Notes under the pieces: model-generated | Databases searched by the model: none | What the model saw: only the letters and a program-made list of their open reading frames with translations | What the model was told of the DNA's origin: nothing | Assembly (NCBI GenBank): GCA_036852015.1 | Contig: JAANDG010000086.1 | Location: 248,001 to 312,000, forward strand | Source: Pelodera strongyloides | Taxonomy: Eukaryota > Nematoda > Chromadorea > Rhabditida > Rhabditidae | Length of the DNA stretch: 64,000 bases | Direction: 5' to 3' | Shown: positions 27,277 to 41,148 of the stretch, piece after piece | Numbering within the stretch: position 1 is the stretch's first letter | How the letters are laid out: the number at the start of each line of letters is the position of its first letter | Program-made: the position numbers and the translations under genes

Positions 27277-27447
27277 TTAAAGCGAAATGCTAGCCTCTTT
27301 GGAAAATTTGCATATGATAAGCAAATCCTATGTATCCTATGCTAATTTTGCGCGATCGTCCACGGCAATCGCGCAAAATTAGCATAGGATACATGGGATT
27401 TGCTTATCATATGCAAATTTTCCAAAGGGGCTAGCATTTCGCTTTAA
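27277..27447. mobile_element. B-family TTAA palindromic MITE, copy 1
   Basis: A 171-bp near-perfect palindrome with TTAA at both ends; the two ~78-nt arms differ at only two or so positions. Confidence 0.85.
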
Positions 27448-29412
27448 ATGTTCAACAGTGTTCGTTTTAGTCTATATATTCCGTTACAGGGATGTTACTT
27501 CTGACGTTGCCTAGCATGCAGAATGTTTTGTGCTTTTCAAGAAATTTATCTTTTCGTATAAACAAGGACAACATATATACTTCACACTTTTATTAAACAC
27601 ATTCGGAAAAAAAGAAACAAGAAACCGAAAACTAATTCACTGGGCTATTACGAAGTTAACAGGGTTTACAACTAAAAGATACTCGAGAACGTAAGTCTAC
27701 CGGCTAATTGGAATGAAATACCGGTGTATGCTACGCACAGGATTCACAAAGTAATTGCGTCAATCAAGGATAATTGCTTGGATAATTAGATAATTACGTA
27801 CTACCAAGCAATTACGACTACAAACTACAAGACAGCATATTGGGACATGCATTATAGAAGTCAAAATCTAATAAACATGGAAATCATAAAGGTAGAAAAT
27901 TGCTAGAAGCCCTAATTCTCAACTTGGAAAGGATAAAGTTACTTTGTAAATTAAAATATATATCGGCACCAAATGTGTCATGGCCAACTCCGTAAATTAT
28001 TAAAATAGCACAAATTAAGGAATGGTATCGAAACAAGCAAGCCGCTCAAATTGTAAAAACGAGATTCAAACCAAACCGATCGATACTAGGAAGAAATGAG
28101 AAAATAAAATAAACAAGTAGTGCCCAAAACATATTAAGCTGTCAATAGAATAGTTGCTCCATGAGCTTAGTTATTACAATATCAACATGTTCAAAATGAG
28201 AAACGAGAGTAAAAAGAGTGGGTTCTTTAAAGTATGTAGAATTGAAAATAATAATCCTTATAAAATACGAATAATAAGTTTATTGACACCGATAGTCGCG
28301 TCATTTTACCAGTGTATGCTAGGATTCTGAGACTTCGACTGTAAATATGCAAATTAATCTGATAATCATCATGAAACCGAAATTTGCATATTGACCCCGC
28401 CTCTCAGCACCTAGCATACGGTAGCTCGGTCAATTGGAATATTACTACATTAAGAAGGGGCTCTTTTTATTTCGAGTAATTGTTCCCAAAAAAATAAAAA
28501 AATAAAAAAGATGCCCATTTCTTAATGAAAAGCGCACTGGGGATTGGATCCCCGTTAGGACCCGGTTCATTTATCGATTAAAATAAAAGGGCAAGAAAAT
28601 CAATGATAAATAATCAATAAATTGATAATATAATATATTTAGGTACTAGATGACAAACACGCGACAACACTGCACACCAATGCGGTGTAACAGACGGTTT
28701 AAAACATATGTTGGATAACACTTTTTTTTTCATTCCCGACCAATGCTTCATAAACCGGCTGTTATACCGCTCTACTATGAATTGACTAACGGATCCAAAA
28801 AATAACCCAAAATGACAAAATCTGACAAAAAATGTTCTGAAACGTTTGAATGACACCGGATTAAAGTCTGTGGAAAGATAAATGACACTATCCTCGGGTA
28901 CGGTAACTATTGCTTTCGATGCCACACTACAAACTATATACTACAAATACAAAATATTTCATGCTAATGGTTTTTAGTAGGCGGCGACACACGGATGTGG
29001 TTAGTACATAATAGACAAATAAAAATTAAATAACTTGTAAATAGCATTAATACGAGAGAGATCGTTTTTATGACGTGATATACGAACAAAATAACAGTAA
29101 CAAAATTAGGGCCTAGGATTGTGACGAATGTGGAGAGCATGCACACAAAAGGTCATACTTACAATTAGAGCAAACTAGTTAGCGTAGCTCTAACTTCACC
29201 TAGTTACTTTATTCAAGCATAAAGAATCTGCGTGGTCTCGGTGGGACCTTAGGAAATAGCCGTTAGCTAACGCGATCTGGTTCATGTGCAAAATGTATTC
29301 CCTACTGTACAACGCCTTGTCGCGAAGAAAGAAGACCAAGTTTGGAGATTTAGGAAACCATTGGAATAAATTCAATGGTTCCTATTTGTGTGTTGATATC
29401 CTGTTCATCAGT

Positions 29413-29984
29413 TCATTTCCCCTGGCTCAACATCTTCTGTAGGTTCAAATAAAATTGTTGTTGGAAAAGGAAGAGCGCCATCTGAAAAACAAATAGTTTA
29501 TAAACTGAACAGAGCAGTGCATCACATTTGTTGATTTGTTACTACAGTGGCTTCCATACGAATATGCTTGCGCACAAGTCCTGGATCTATAGCTATAGCT
29601 CATAGGACCGGTGGCTAGACTGCATGTATAGCACCGATTTTAGAAGCTTACCATAATTAGCATAAAGATACCAAAATTAGCATTAATTACCCACCTGATT
29701 GCCTGCGTCCATGGGCAATTGCAGAGGTACCGAAGGTAGATTCAAGAGGGGACTTGAGGGTTGTGACATAAAGGGAAAAGGAACCATCGGCTGCATCATT
29801 GGCATTGTTGGCAAGGCGCCCATGTTGAAGGTGTTTGTGATATTCAGATTCTGCAGCAGAGGATGCATACCGGGCATCGAGGTGGCAAGTTGGTGAAAAG
29901 GCCTGCAATTTATGAAAGTGAGAGAGAGAGACAGAGGGAGAGACACAGGGAGAGAGAGACACAGAGAGAGAGAGAGACAGAGAC

Positions 29985-30020
<36 letters not shown>

Positions 30021-33000
30021 AATTGAATTGTAAGGTTTACCAATATGAGAGAGATTATCCCATAAAGGACCCCAGATTTGAAAGTCAGTGTGGGACACGA
30101 TTCGAAACGCGACCTACCATTGCTTCCCAGGTTGGGAATCAGGGTATCAATCAATACTCACATTTGGGCAAGTGAACTCGCTGGCAATATTGACTGTGGC
30201 GAGGGCATCGAAACGGGCATTATCGGACGTGGAGCTAGAAGGGGGGAAGGGGATGGGGCGGTGATGGATTCCACATCTGAATAGTGATCTTACTGGTTTT
30301 GGAGAACAGCGAATAAAAAAGTTCTAAATTTGAATCTAATAGTAACCCTAGTGACTTGTCCTGGGTGAATTTCTTAGATCATGTATGCGTGCATAAATTG
30401 TACAATCAACAAACTTCGTATTGATTGTTCATGTGCCTGACCAACAAGGTAAAAACAAACGAAAAGGAAGAAACATTGAATTGAATTGTAAGGTTTACCA
30501 ATATGTTCCGATGACGAGGATGCACCAGTGGTAGAAGTTGATGCTGATGTCTCGGGCTCGTCATTTTCCTAAGATATGGATATTTAGTAGTTTTCTACAA
30601 AGCAAAGAAGTGATCATTGCTGGGTTTTTGAAGTAAATGAGAGGGGGGAGAGAGAGAGGGGGCGGGGAGAGTGAGGATAGAGAGAGAGAGGGAGAGGAAG
30701 AGGGGAGAGAGAGGAATAGCTCCATTACCTTATTATTATTCCCATCCGTCTCCAGAGTCGACGGCGCAGTAGAAGTGGATGCCCTTTGACTTCCCCCTCC
30801 TTCTTGTCCTCTCTCCTTCTGTTGATGACGTCGGAGCTTGATCTGAGCGGCCATCAGACTGCGACGGTTTTCAACAAGACCACACTGAAAGAACGACCAT
30901 ATTGTTTATGTAAGCACCCGAGAAATCTTACGACCTGAAGGCTCATTTCAGTTTACAACAGCGAAGTGAAGAAATCAACCACGCAACTTGTGAAGACTAT
31001 ATCTTTCCCGCCGCCAACTTTCTACCACAGCGTCATAAGATAATTAGCTACAATATACAACCATCAGCCACGTGCCACATGAATCTTAATGTTATCTAGT
31101 TCAGATAGAGATACATTATTGAAGCTTGATACACTTGACAATCGACGTAGGAAGGCAGATGCTAGAATGCTCAGAAAAATATTGGCTGGCAAATGCGGCC
31201 ATTATCTACGTTCAATGTACAAATTCAGGAATTCTAATCTGTCCTCTCGACGTGGTCGTATCAAAATCATAATCCCGCGGGTGACTAGGAATGTTCGCAG
31301 ACACTGTTTTGTCCATAGAACTTCACTTATGATTGAGAGTAACCCTCGCCTATTCCTGTAAACATAATGTTTTTATTTGATGCTTTTATTTTAATCAGAT
31401 TTACATTTTCACGTTTCATAGTTATTCATTGTGGTATTGCCTCGACAAAACTTGTGCGACATTTTATGTTCGTAATAAATGTTATGTTATGTTATGTTAT
31501 GTTAATCTTAACGATCTCCGGAAAGTGCCAATAGTACTAATTATTCTCAGAAGTTCATTACATTTCTTCGCAACGTCACGAATCACGAGCACATGAATAA
31601 AAATCTTTAATTTCCCAAATTTATCGCCTGCACTTTCAATTTCTGACATTTTAATTTATCGCCCATTATTAGAAATATATCCACGTTTTCATCTCACAAT
31701 CGGCACGCAAATTGCCATTTTAGTACTTTCAACTCGCGCAAGCAATCAGCTTCTTACACGCATAACATAATGTGCTTCAAACACATCTTGGGTGGTCCCC
31801 ATCAATCATTTTTTGAAATTTCTGCACATTACTTCTTAAGAAAGTCCACGCTGCATGTGCTCACAGTAAATCACTGACTCCACTTGGGTGGTCCACTAAT
31901 TGCACCCTGGGTGGTCCCTTGATGGTAATTTTAGAGACTGAGACACTGCCCCCTCCATTTCTATATAACGAAAGACGGCACGGAGGTCTAATAAAATCCG
32001 AGTGCAGCAAAGTTTTTCTACCGGGTAAAAAGAGGAAAAATTGCCCTTTGGATGTGCCGCTGCCACGGAACTCAAAGGAAAAGAATAGGAGGAAAAAGTG
32101 GAAAAAAACAAAGGAAGAAGAAGTTTAATGAGCGGTGGATTGAACATTAACTCGGGACAGCAGAAATTAAGACACAGTAGGCCGTAACCGCTGGCCCCAT
32201 AATCATAATAAACAAAACGGATGTTTCGGGGGCTGCTGTCTCCCCGAGAGTCGCCAGACGAAAGTCGTCACACAATTCAGTTGTACGGGACAAAATGCCG
32301 TTTGCGACAAAAGTTAGGCTTACTGCGGCCGCACAACTTCGAATGCTTCGAGGCTTCGAGGTACCTAAGGGTGTACGGGTTCTCCCACCTAGCCCCTCAC
32401 CAAAGTGGGATCTTTCACCCTCTGGTATAACTGCCCAGGAAGAAGAAGAAGAGCCCCGGCGGTCTCCTGGGCAGAACAGTGGCAATCAATCAGTTGCGTC
32501 GTAATTAGACACTCTCCCACCATGGGGAACAAAAGATGGCCGACCACCCAGGTTGCTCAGCGCCCTCCTTGACCCGCACACTCTTTTCCATCTATTTTGA
32601 CGGCACTCTCCACATTTTCATGGTCTCTCGTGGGAGTCTGACCGAACGCAACATTTTTTTGCACTCTGCTTATCGTTCGGGTGAGCCGTCTTGTTCCATG
32701 CAGTGACAGAGGTTCACTGCACATTTCATGTTTAAAGAAGGGACATTGAGAGAGAGAGTGAGAGAGAGTTAGAGAGAGAGAGAATCTTAGACATCCGCAC
32801 GTCACGTAATTTATCCAAGATAGAGTGCGGAAACGGAAATTGAAGATCTGGCGGCGGATAACTCAGTAATGAAAAAGGTCTGCGCTTTCAATCGACTCCC
32901 CCGTCAAATCCTCACTTTCAGCTCTTGGGGATTAGGGGCACTAATAACTGTTACAGGAAGACCTCACCTAACGGCCTTACATACCGCTAAGTAAGCTAAG

Positions 33001-36000
33001 GTTACCGTTACCTTGGGTAAGGCTCTATGGAGTGAGACATTTACTGCCGGAGTTTAAGGTCAACCTTGATTTTCGGAGTACAAAAAAGAAAATTACGTAT
33101 CCCATAGCGCATCTTGGTGTTCGTTACGCTCGAAACGTAGCGGAAAACTCGCTTAGCAGGTGATAATTTGGTGAAATTTTTCTTTCTTTTTTTTTACCTG
33201 GACAAGTTCACGATCCGTGTAAAAGGTGATTAATTGCTTTCGAGATTGATTATTATTCAAAAACGATAATCCCGTAAAAAGGGCGGGAAAACCTGAATGG
33301 GTATACGGTAGCAAATATCTTTGTGGACCTATTTTAGGTTTCATCACGAATAAAAGTACAACCGAGGAACTCAGGAATGCTACAAGGAAATTTTGGGTGC
33401 TATTGAGAAAAAAATATTTCTTCCACCAAACTTTTCCATAATATTGAAACTTTACAAAGGTTATCAAACACACACAAATGTGGCTTCTCAGCTTCTCACA
33501 TAAAATGCTGCATATCTGCATTGATAGGCTTGGACAATAGGGCGGTATTCCTTTTGACAAACGCGAGAAGTTCGCACAGTAAATAGTGAGACTTTTTGAG
33601 GAGCAAGCTGAATCATGGCCATTTTTGATATTACTACTTTTATCATGATACCGGCCGGTTTTTGAAACGCATCGTCGACAATTGAATTATCGTGAATTAA
33701 TGCTAATTTGCTCGAATTTAACTCGATATTTTATTCTAATTTATGTTCATTTGCATAAGATGCATAAGATTGATGGTGCACTCGATGTCGTTCAAAAACC
33801 GGCCGGTATTCCACTTTAACATAAACAGTTTCATTCTAAATTTCATTCTAAAAGATAAGGAATTGGCTAAATGTTAGGGACAAATTGTACACCCAGCGTG
33901 AGTAGCGTATGTCGGGGAATTTTGTAGATGTATATCCGTGTATGTGAAGTACGCTAGATTGCGTACCATTTGAAGTTGTTTACGTATTGTTTCTATATGC
34001 ATTTTGTTAATTTATTGATTTATTCCATCCCTGTCACCTAACTTACACGGTACCTATCAAGTTCCCCAACTAATATAGAACCCCCTAATACGCCCTCAAT
34101 TCTCTCAAAAGAGTATAGAGTCGCAACTTTGTATCAATACCTGTTATCAGTACTAAGCGGTTAATCGCCAGGGATTTCTCTCGCTTGCCAGCCTCACACA
34201 AATCGACCACCTGTGGCGATTCTACACTGATTATGCATTTATTGGCCACTTTTTTCGCGCCTCTAAAATGTTCTTTTCTAAAGAACGTCTCGCCGCGAGG
34301 TGGTACGATAAGAGAGCGATAGAACATTGGGACCATATATAGAGTAATGTTAAAACACACTTTTTCGACTTTGAGATAATACAAGGGCCGAGTTGATAAC
34401 CCCAGAAGAACTAGAAATAGGGAGATATATTGTAATGCATATAAGGGCAAACTTAGAAAGTTAGTACCAGTAGTATCTCAACTTTGTCATGAGAGGAACC
34501 TCGCTATATATATCTCTATCCATCAACTGCACTACTAAAATACTATTACCGTCAGCTTACAAAATATTCTAAATAGTACGGTCGTGGCTATAATGTCCAA
34601 ATTGACTATGACTTACGCTATGGCGTAAATTATTCTGTCACATTTGAATGAGGATCACAAAATGGTCCATTCGCGCGTAAAAAAACTCCTTTCTCTAATG
34701 ATCACTCGCGCTACCGTACTCAACGTCCTTCATAGAAATGCTCTATGAAAAGGACACGAAAAAAGCGCCCACGCACGTGAATAGAAGGCATATAATAGGG
34801 GTAAGGTTGAGTTGAATAAAGATTTTTAGGTTGAAGAAGTTGGAATATGATCGTGCAAAGGTCGATGTGACATAAAGAACAAAAAACACAATAGCCACTG
34901 CTAAATCGGAAGTTGGCGTGATTGTAAGTAAACGGTCTTATACCCTTATACGTAGTTGCATGCGTGTACAAGTAGATATGGATTGATTTTTACGTGATGC
35001 AATTACTAGACACACTTTTACCGAGGATGTCGTATAGTTCGACTAAACTGCAAAAATGGATCATTGCGAAATACAGCCGGTTTTTGAAACGCACCGAGGG
35101 TGCAAATGAACATAAAATATAATAAAAAATCGACCTAAATTCGAGCAACTTAACATAAATACGTAAGAACTCAATAGTGCATGATGCGTTTCAAAAACCG
35201 GCCGGTATTTCGCTTTAAAGTTGGTTTGGCTCACGAAGGGACGTAATAATTAGATAATATACTTACCAGTTGACAATCGCACGTGTAGAATGGACACGAT
35301 GTCTTCTTGTGTCCGCGTAGTGGAATCTGTATTCCGTGAGCATTACATCGTGCGCATTGTGGGTCCCTGAAATAAATGCTTTCTTAGAGCGGTATTGCAC
35401 GTGGTTTGCGAAACGTTTATGCATGTGTACCCTATTGGGCAGTTCCAGGTTCCAGCACAGAATGGAACATAATTTGCAAATAATACATACCGGTTTTGCT
35501 GCGTATTCAATCAATATTGTACTTTGTACATTGCATTTCGTAATTTATATCCAGTTCGCACCTGCTACAGTTATACGGTAGTTCGCCATGAAAAGGTGAC
35601 AAAAAAAGATTTACAATAAGGAAGCTGTAATCCGCGTTTTTTCCAAAAAATTACGACCTTTCAATACAGTAACCCAGACAGAGAAATGCACGAAAGTTGC
35701 ACAATTGCGCGTTTATTGTTTTCTCGCTGGCACGCTCCATTCCCACGCTGTGGAGGGACAATAAAGCGGCGAAAAGTTGGAATCGAAAAACTATTTTGTT
35801 TTGGAACTGTTGCGGACCACTTGGACCTCTTCTCTTGGAATGTTTGAAGTTTGAAGATCAAATGTGCAAGGTCCTTCGTGACCCAATTAGCTGAAGCCTT
35901 TTACGATGAGTCAAGTAGCTTACTACAACTAACTCTTCGAGGGGGACTGTAACATTGGTGTTTCTTATTGCTGTCTCTGGATACTTATATGTGAAGATAT

Positions 36001-39000
36001 ATTCCCAAAATATTATTTACCCAAAGCCAGTTTCAAAATTTCCAGATTTGGTTTTCAACCGCGAAAGTTGAAATTTAGAAAAAGGTGACAACTTATCCAC
36101 ACTAATCGTTTGTTCACCCGGACACACCTGACCCAGTGATCCTATCAATGACTTCTTAGGGAGAGATTTATCATCAAAAAAGTGTTAATATCAGCCGTTT
36201 TTGCCCGATTTTCCTCCCCGGTTAATATGACTTAAAGTGATAAATGGGTGCTGTTCAGGAGCCGGCTCTTCGCAACAGTCTGCAAAAAACGCAACGCGCC
36301 GCTTGCAGAATTGATAGCCAATAATCGCTAGAGCATGGGACAAAACGGGGATACTGTAGTTATTGATCGGATTTTTATTGCTACGAATTCCAGGAGAAAT
36401 TTGAAGGAAAGAGTGTGTACTATGAACATAAGGTCAAATTTAGATGAATAGTTTCTATGCTCATGATCTACAGGATTTAGAGAAGGGCCTTATAAAGTTT
36501 TGACCAAAACAAGAAAATACTATTGGGGCTGTCAACAAATAATTAAAGCGAAGTACCGACAGGTTTTTGAAACGCATCGTGGACAACTGAATTCTTACGT
36601 ATTTATGCTAATTTGCTCGAATTTAGCTCGATTTTTCATACTAATTTATTGTCATTTGCATAAGCTGCATAAGAATGCTGGTGTACTCGATGTGTTTCAA
36701 AAACCGAACGGTATTTCGCTTTAATAAGGACAAAAAAACTACCGTTTAGCGGTTATCTACTTATTAACAGGGCTTGTTACGTATGCTAACACTATAAATA
36801 TGTTGTCACAGTACCCTGATGCTAGTGTGATCTGATGCTAATTTTTGTTGATTTCTGCTAAAAATGGACGGATTTGCTTTGAGAACCCCGTCTGAACTAG
36901 CTCTTATAAATGATCACTGATCATCGAAAACGCAACAATCAACCATCGACGCGTTGAACAGTAGAAAAAAGATCGAGTTGACAAGATTTGGATCGAAATG
37001 AATTAGGAGAAAAGTTTTTAAAGGACCCCATTGTCAGTGAACAACTAAAGACGAGTAAAATGTGTTTTCGATACCTAAAATGGTTTTTAATCACTAGCTC
37101 AACGATTTAAAGAAAGGCTCATTGTCGGGCACACAGGAAAGTGGAAACCCCGATATGGCCCCGATTATTTTACAAAAAAACCCGGATACCCTGATCAAGG
37201 TCGGATTTTTTGAGGAACGTGATCGGGGCCATATCGGGGTTTTTGGTTTCCCATGTACGTGTAGCCCTAGGTAGCCATAGTCAGAAACCACAAGAATAAG
37301 TAAAACGCTAATGTGCTTAAGATGCACACTTATATATTTTATATAATGTGTCAATAAATTATTATTATTATTATTATGTGCTTTGTTTTCGTGAGAGACG
37401 AGTTTGTGAAGTGACGAAATTGGTAAGAACCCGAATTACACGAGGAACAATGCAAGAAAATAAGTGATCAGACAACAGTGACCGTAGGAAAAATAACCCT
37501 GGGTCTTATGTAGACTGGGAACTTGGCTTATATTATAGTAATGCATGAAAACTAGGGGAGAGTGTGAGAGAGAATGATTGAGAGGGAGCAAATAAGATTG
37601 CAAAAACGAGCATAGACTAAATACTAAATCATAAAACAATCAACTCCACGATTTTTATCACTATCTGCAATCGAATAATTACTGTAAATAATTAAACTAC
37701 AAAGTACAAACCTAATTTTCCTCCCGTTAATTGTCTTCTTCTCATTCCCACTGCCAGCTCTTCCCTTGTTGAGCATGTTGTTCAATTGTCTCCTTTCCTC
37801 CACCATACTACACTTTGAGCAATTGCAGTTTGAATACCTATAAGGTTACGGTACTTAGGCCGCTTAATAGATAACTAACCTAGAAGGTACTGCGGCTAGT
37901 CCCTATATGTATGTATCCCCCTGTAAACCGGGGCGCACACCACTTTAAAAAAATTGTAGACCACACTAGACAACTGTGGCCTCCTGGTTTTTGAACTACA
38001 ACTGGAAGGGCTAAGCGTAGACATGGTCGCTCAAAATACACCTTTCTCCGGCGGCCAAAAAGGCCCACCACGTGAGCGTCGCAGTCTGTGCGCCACACAA
38101 GAGCAAACACCTAAAGGGCCAACCCATTCATGGAGCGTGCCCGCGGGCGATCCTTGATGCGCTACGCGCGCGCTAGCCTCAAACTGAAAACACTACTAGG
38201 CAAACAACTGGGGGCTTTCGAAATAGTGCGTCGCCGAAATTTTGGCGCAAATTCGAACAAAACTCTTTCTACTTTGAACCGTAAATCGAAGATCAGATGA
38301 GGAAAAAGGTGCGATTTTTTGAAAATGCAGAAGCTTTGATGTGCGAGAAACTAGGGGTGACATGACAACAGACAACATAGTTGATGTATACAGCTGATGC
38401 AACAAAATAGACACGTATGGATCTGTGAGAAGACAAGATAGAGAAAATGAATAGTCGAAATAGAACTTACACTTATGCGCCACACCACAGAAGTGTCCAC
38501 CGCATGTGGTATTATAGCTTACGCAAAAACTTTGCTTCATTTTTATCGTATTTTGGACAAAAGCTCGGCGATAGTTAACTACAATTTGGACATTATATAG
38601 GAAATAGAAATTGTTACAAATTGTACTACTTACAGGAAAAGAAACCTGGCAAAAAGACATATTGTAGGCCACCAACGATTGTGTGAATCACATGTTTAAA
38701 GTACAAATAAGACATGACACCGAGCGGAGTAAGAAGACGTTATAGAGAAGCGAAAAAATACGCGCTGTGAAACCTAGCCTTGTAAGAAGAAGCATTAATT
38801 TCCAAATGTTGAGAATACGAAATATTTATTAAACGCCGGTGAAGGATTTCTAGGATACAATAGAATAGGGATTATACGAAATTATTTTTGAGAAGAAAGT
38901 TTCTGATTTAATAAGATTAAAACATTTGTCTTGGTTTTGGAGTAAACATATTGTGATCAGGATAATAACGAGAGACAGAGGAGAAGATGGAAAGATAGAG

Positions 39001-39003
39001 GAT

Positions 39004-39044
<41 letters not shown>

Positions 39045-39319
39045 AGATGGAGAGATGGTTGGATCCTTAGACAACTTTTTCCCGAACACTTGTAGTCTAC
39101 TCACTTGCAGTATGGTTTGTGCCCTTTCCGATTAAAATGGAAACCATGATTGAGACATCTCTGGCAGTAGTACTTCTTTTCTTCTGTAGAACCCGCAGTG
39201 CTGTTTGTACTGGATGGCGCCGGCGAGACTGCTGGCAAGGGTACTGTAGTTGGGCCTTCTGACGAGGTCAGGCCTGCACCCTGTACAAGTTCGGTGAAAA
39301 CCTGCCGACACTCCTCCAT
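29413..39319 (-). CDS. mab-3: MAB-3 orthologue, two-DM-domain transcription factor
   Basis: Coding exons: 39105-39319, 37712-37837, 35267-35366, 30729-30884, 30499-30568, 30162-30276, 29695-29902, 29413-29481; phases agree, 352 residues. DM domain 1 spans about residues 52-95 (YYCQRCLNHG, GHKPYC, NCNCSKC, VEERRQLNNML). DM domain 2 spans about 118-167 (CARCNAHG, PLRGHKKTSC, CDCQLCGLVENRR, LMAAQIKLRR). All Cys/His zinc ligands of both domains are present. The linker between the domains and the MAAQIKLRR end match nematode MAB-3, which acts in the nucleus to promote male development and represses yolk genes in C. elegans. The C-terminal half is Pro/Ser/Met-rich and probably disordered; the last exon encodes QQQFYLNLQKML. 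The start is the first in-frame ATG of the DM1 exon, but an upstream coding exon cannot be excluded. Intron 3 is about 4.4 kb and holds a retrotransposon stub. Confidence 0.94.
29921..30018. repeat. GA microsatellite
   Basis: (GA)n with ACA interruptions in mab-3 intron 6; read on the mab-3 sense strand it is a CT tract that sits just before the E7 acceptor. Confidence 0.95.
31089..31505 (+). mobile_element. 3' stub of a non-LTR retrotransposon
   Basis: An open frame (31089-31361, 90 residues, contains LLKLDTLDNRRRKADARML) resembles the C-terminal end of CR1-type reverse transcriptases. It is followed by AT-rich sequence and a short tandem TATGT tail at 31478-31503. The 3' part recurs in reverse at 61352-61460. 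In mab-3 intron 3, opposite strand. Confidence 0.5.
33646..33819. mobile_element. A-family TTAA MITE, copy 2
   Basis: Arms ACCGGCCGGTTTTTGAAACG and its mirror GTTCAAAAACCGGCCGGTAT. Lies in mab-3 intron 3. Confidence 0.75.
35064..35218. mobile_element. A-family TTAA MITE, copy 3
   Basis: Left arm GCGAAATACAGCCGGTTTTT, right arm CAAAAACCGGCCGGTATTTC then GCTTTAA. Adjacent to the DM2 exon of mab-3. Confidence 0.75.
36543..36724. mobile_element. A-family TTAA MITE, copy 4
   Basis: Starts TTAAAGCGAAGTACCGACAG and ends GAACGGTATTTCGCTTTAA; lies in mab-3 intron 2. Confidence 0.8.
37310..37378 (+). mobile_element. Non-LTR retrotransposon 3' tail with (ATT)n end
   Basis: TGTGTCAATAAATTATTATT followed by further ATT units; in mab-3 intron 2. 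Confidence 0.4.
39009..39058. repeat. GA microsatellite
   Basis: (GA)n of 50 bp immediately downstream of the DM1 exon donor of mab-3. Confidence 0.95.
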
Positions 39320-41148
39320 AGGCTTGCAGGCTTGAGTGTAATATAGCAATGTGACTTAAGCTGACCTCAAAGGCCTGGCCTAAGGTTAGGTAAGTGGTGT
39401 AATGTCCCGAATCGAAGGGCGGTTCGACGGAGCGTTTGACTCTCACTGCTACAAGGAGTAGAATTGAGATGCGAGAGACGGGGAGACCGCAGAGATGAGA
39501 GAGATGCGGAGGCAGTACAGAGACAGAGAATGAAAGAGAAGGACCGCCCACTTTCCGAACGAACAGCCAACTGCGAACGCCCGGCTGAGGCAGGAGAAAG
39601 ACCACACACGACGCGGCCAGACAAGGGCAAAAAATCACCGCCGCGGCAGGGCCGTCGCGATAACGCGGCGACAGACACGCAGACGTGCAGAAGAAGAGAA
39701 GAAGCGGTTAGCAAAGTGAGGGATAATGTTGCCATATCAATGATGGGAAACGTTGGGTGGAACGGGAATTAAAGGGAATTGAGGACAGTGAAGCAGAAAT
39801 TCGCAAGTAGAAACAAATTTCCTACTGCTATATTTGTTGGAATTGAATACTTCAGGAGCCTAGTGTATGTGTATATACACTTCGCTCGATGTAGCATCTT
39901 ATAAACATATGATCATACCAAGACTTTTTAAGCTGTAGCGCTGGGATTGGGGTCTACAGGATACTTTTCTGTACGGGATTGAAAAGATACGAGATTGTTT
40001 TTACTATATCTGTCCACATTCGCACCAGTATCGTTCTAGCGAACGGGGAAAAAAACACAAAGAAAAAAAATATGATCTTACGCTCTTTTTGTGTGTGTGC
40101 GACACGACCACCCATTGAGCTGGAAAGCTTTTGTTTATTTTTTTTTCTCTTCGTTTCAAGTTTTCTCTCCCAGACAGGAGGTCAGACAACTAGACGTCTA
40201 GGGTGCCTAGCAAAATTGAAATAAAATAATGCTTTATCTATTAACATATAATTAGCATAATTAGCATAATAATTATAGTCAAATAATGGCTAACATAGTT
40301 AGCAATATGGTCTTGGGTCCTCCGACGGACGCACTAGCATTTGGTACATTCAAAACACGTGCACACTGTCGGCCTTTCGAGCCAAAAAAGATTATTCTTA
40401 TTAGTAATACGAGAATTATTAATCAGTCTTGATATAATAATTTTTAAATTGTTGTGAAAATAATATTAATCCCATGATTGTTTGGCTAGATTTCTGTGTT
40501 CTGAACCCTAAATAGCTCTGTGGTTTCTCTGTAAACCTCGGCGCATTCCAAGAGTCTTTTTTACGTGTGGACGTGGAAGGCGCACGTTCATTCTCTTAGT
40601 TCATTGGAACAGTCCTTGAATCAGGTGTGCACTTAGACTGAAAACATTAGCATTTCAGCACCTACTTCCTTGTTGCAGGCTTGATTTGGGCGCAGGCTTG
40701 AAGGGTTGTAGGGCAAGTCACCAAGTTGCAAACCTTCAAATGCCAAGATTCCGGGAAACATAGCATAGGAGATGTTTAAGTTCTTGTTGATAAGGGTTTT
40801 AATTTATTTATACGGCAAAAATTTAAATAAACCGTCAAATGAAGATTTCTAGCCCTTGAAAAGGGCATTTCATGCAGCTTTCAGACACGAGCGTAAAATA
40901 CATAAATAGGAAACAATCGAAAACAAAAATATTTTCCCCACTAGACCGACCACCCACGATGTCACGATTGATTTCAAATTCTGGCTTGCTGACACAACGC
41001 AACGATTAGCATCTCATTACTTATTGTTGGTTTTGCTAGTTGAAAAGTTGAAAGTCTCTCTCACCCTCTTTCTCTTCAGTTTCTCTATAATCATACTTTT
41101 CTCTCCGTCTCTCTCTCTCTCTCTCTCTTCCCTATCTCTCTCCCTCAC

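Larger units (their letters stand above)
21257..29412. other. Repeat-rich intergenic DNA between the FHA gene and mab-3
   Basis: Only short, low-complexity or repeat-associated open frames were found. Contents include a retrotransposon tail near 22230-22312, G-family repeat 22370-22570, TTAA elements 22787-22957, 24249-24411 and 27277-27447, an inverted-repeat element 25281-25571, and an E-family element 27048-27177. A C-rich stretch at 25600-25760 is open in several frames but looks like skewed composition rather than a gene. Confidence 0.55.
30885..35266 (-). other. Third intron of mab-3, about 4.4 kb
   Basis: Contains a plus-strand non-LTR retrotransposon stub (31089-31505), an A-family MITE (33646-33819), part of another (35064-35218), and a moderately GC-rich stretch at 31900-32560 with short overlapping open frames on both strands that I cannot support as a gene. 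Confidence 0.55.

Noticed and set aside
31919..32504. Open frames in mab-3 intron 3
   Set aside because: Short, mutually overlapping on both strands, biased composition, no splice chain or motif.
39464..39772. Arg/Glu-rich plus-strand open frame upstream of mab-3
   Set aside because: Composition follows the purine-rich strand of a GC-rich upstream region; no domain and no upstream acceptor context.
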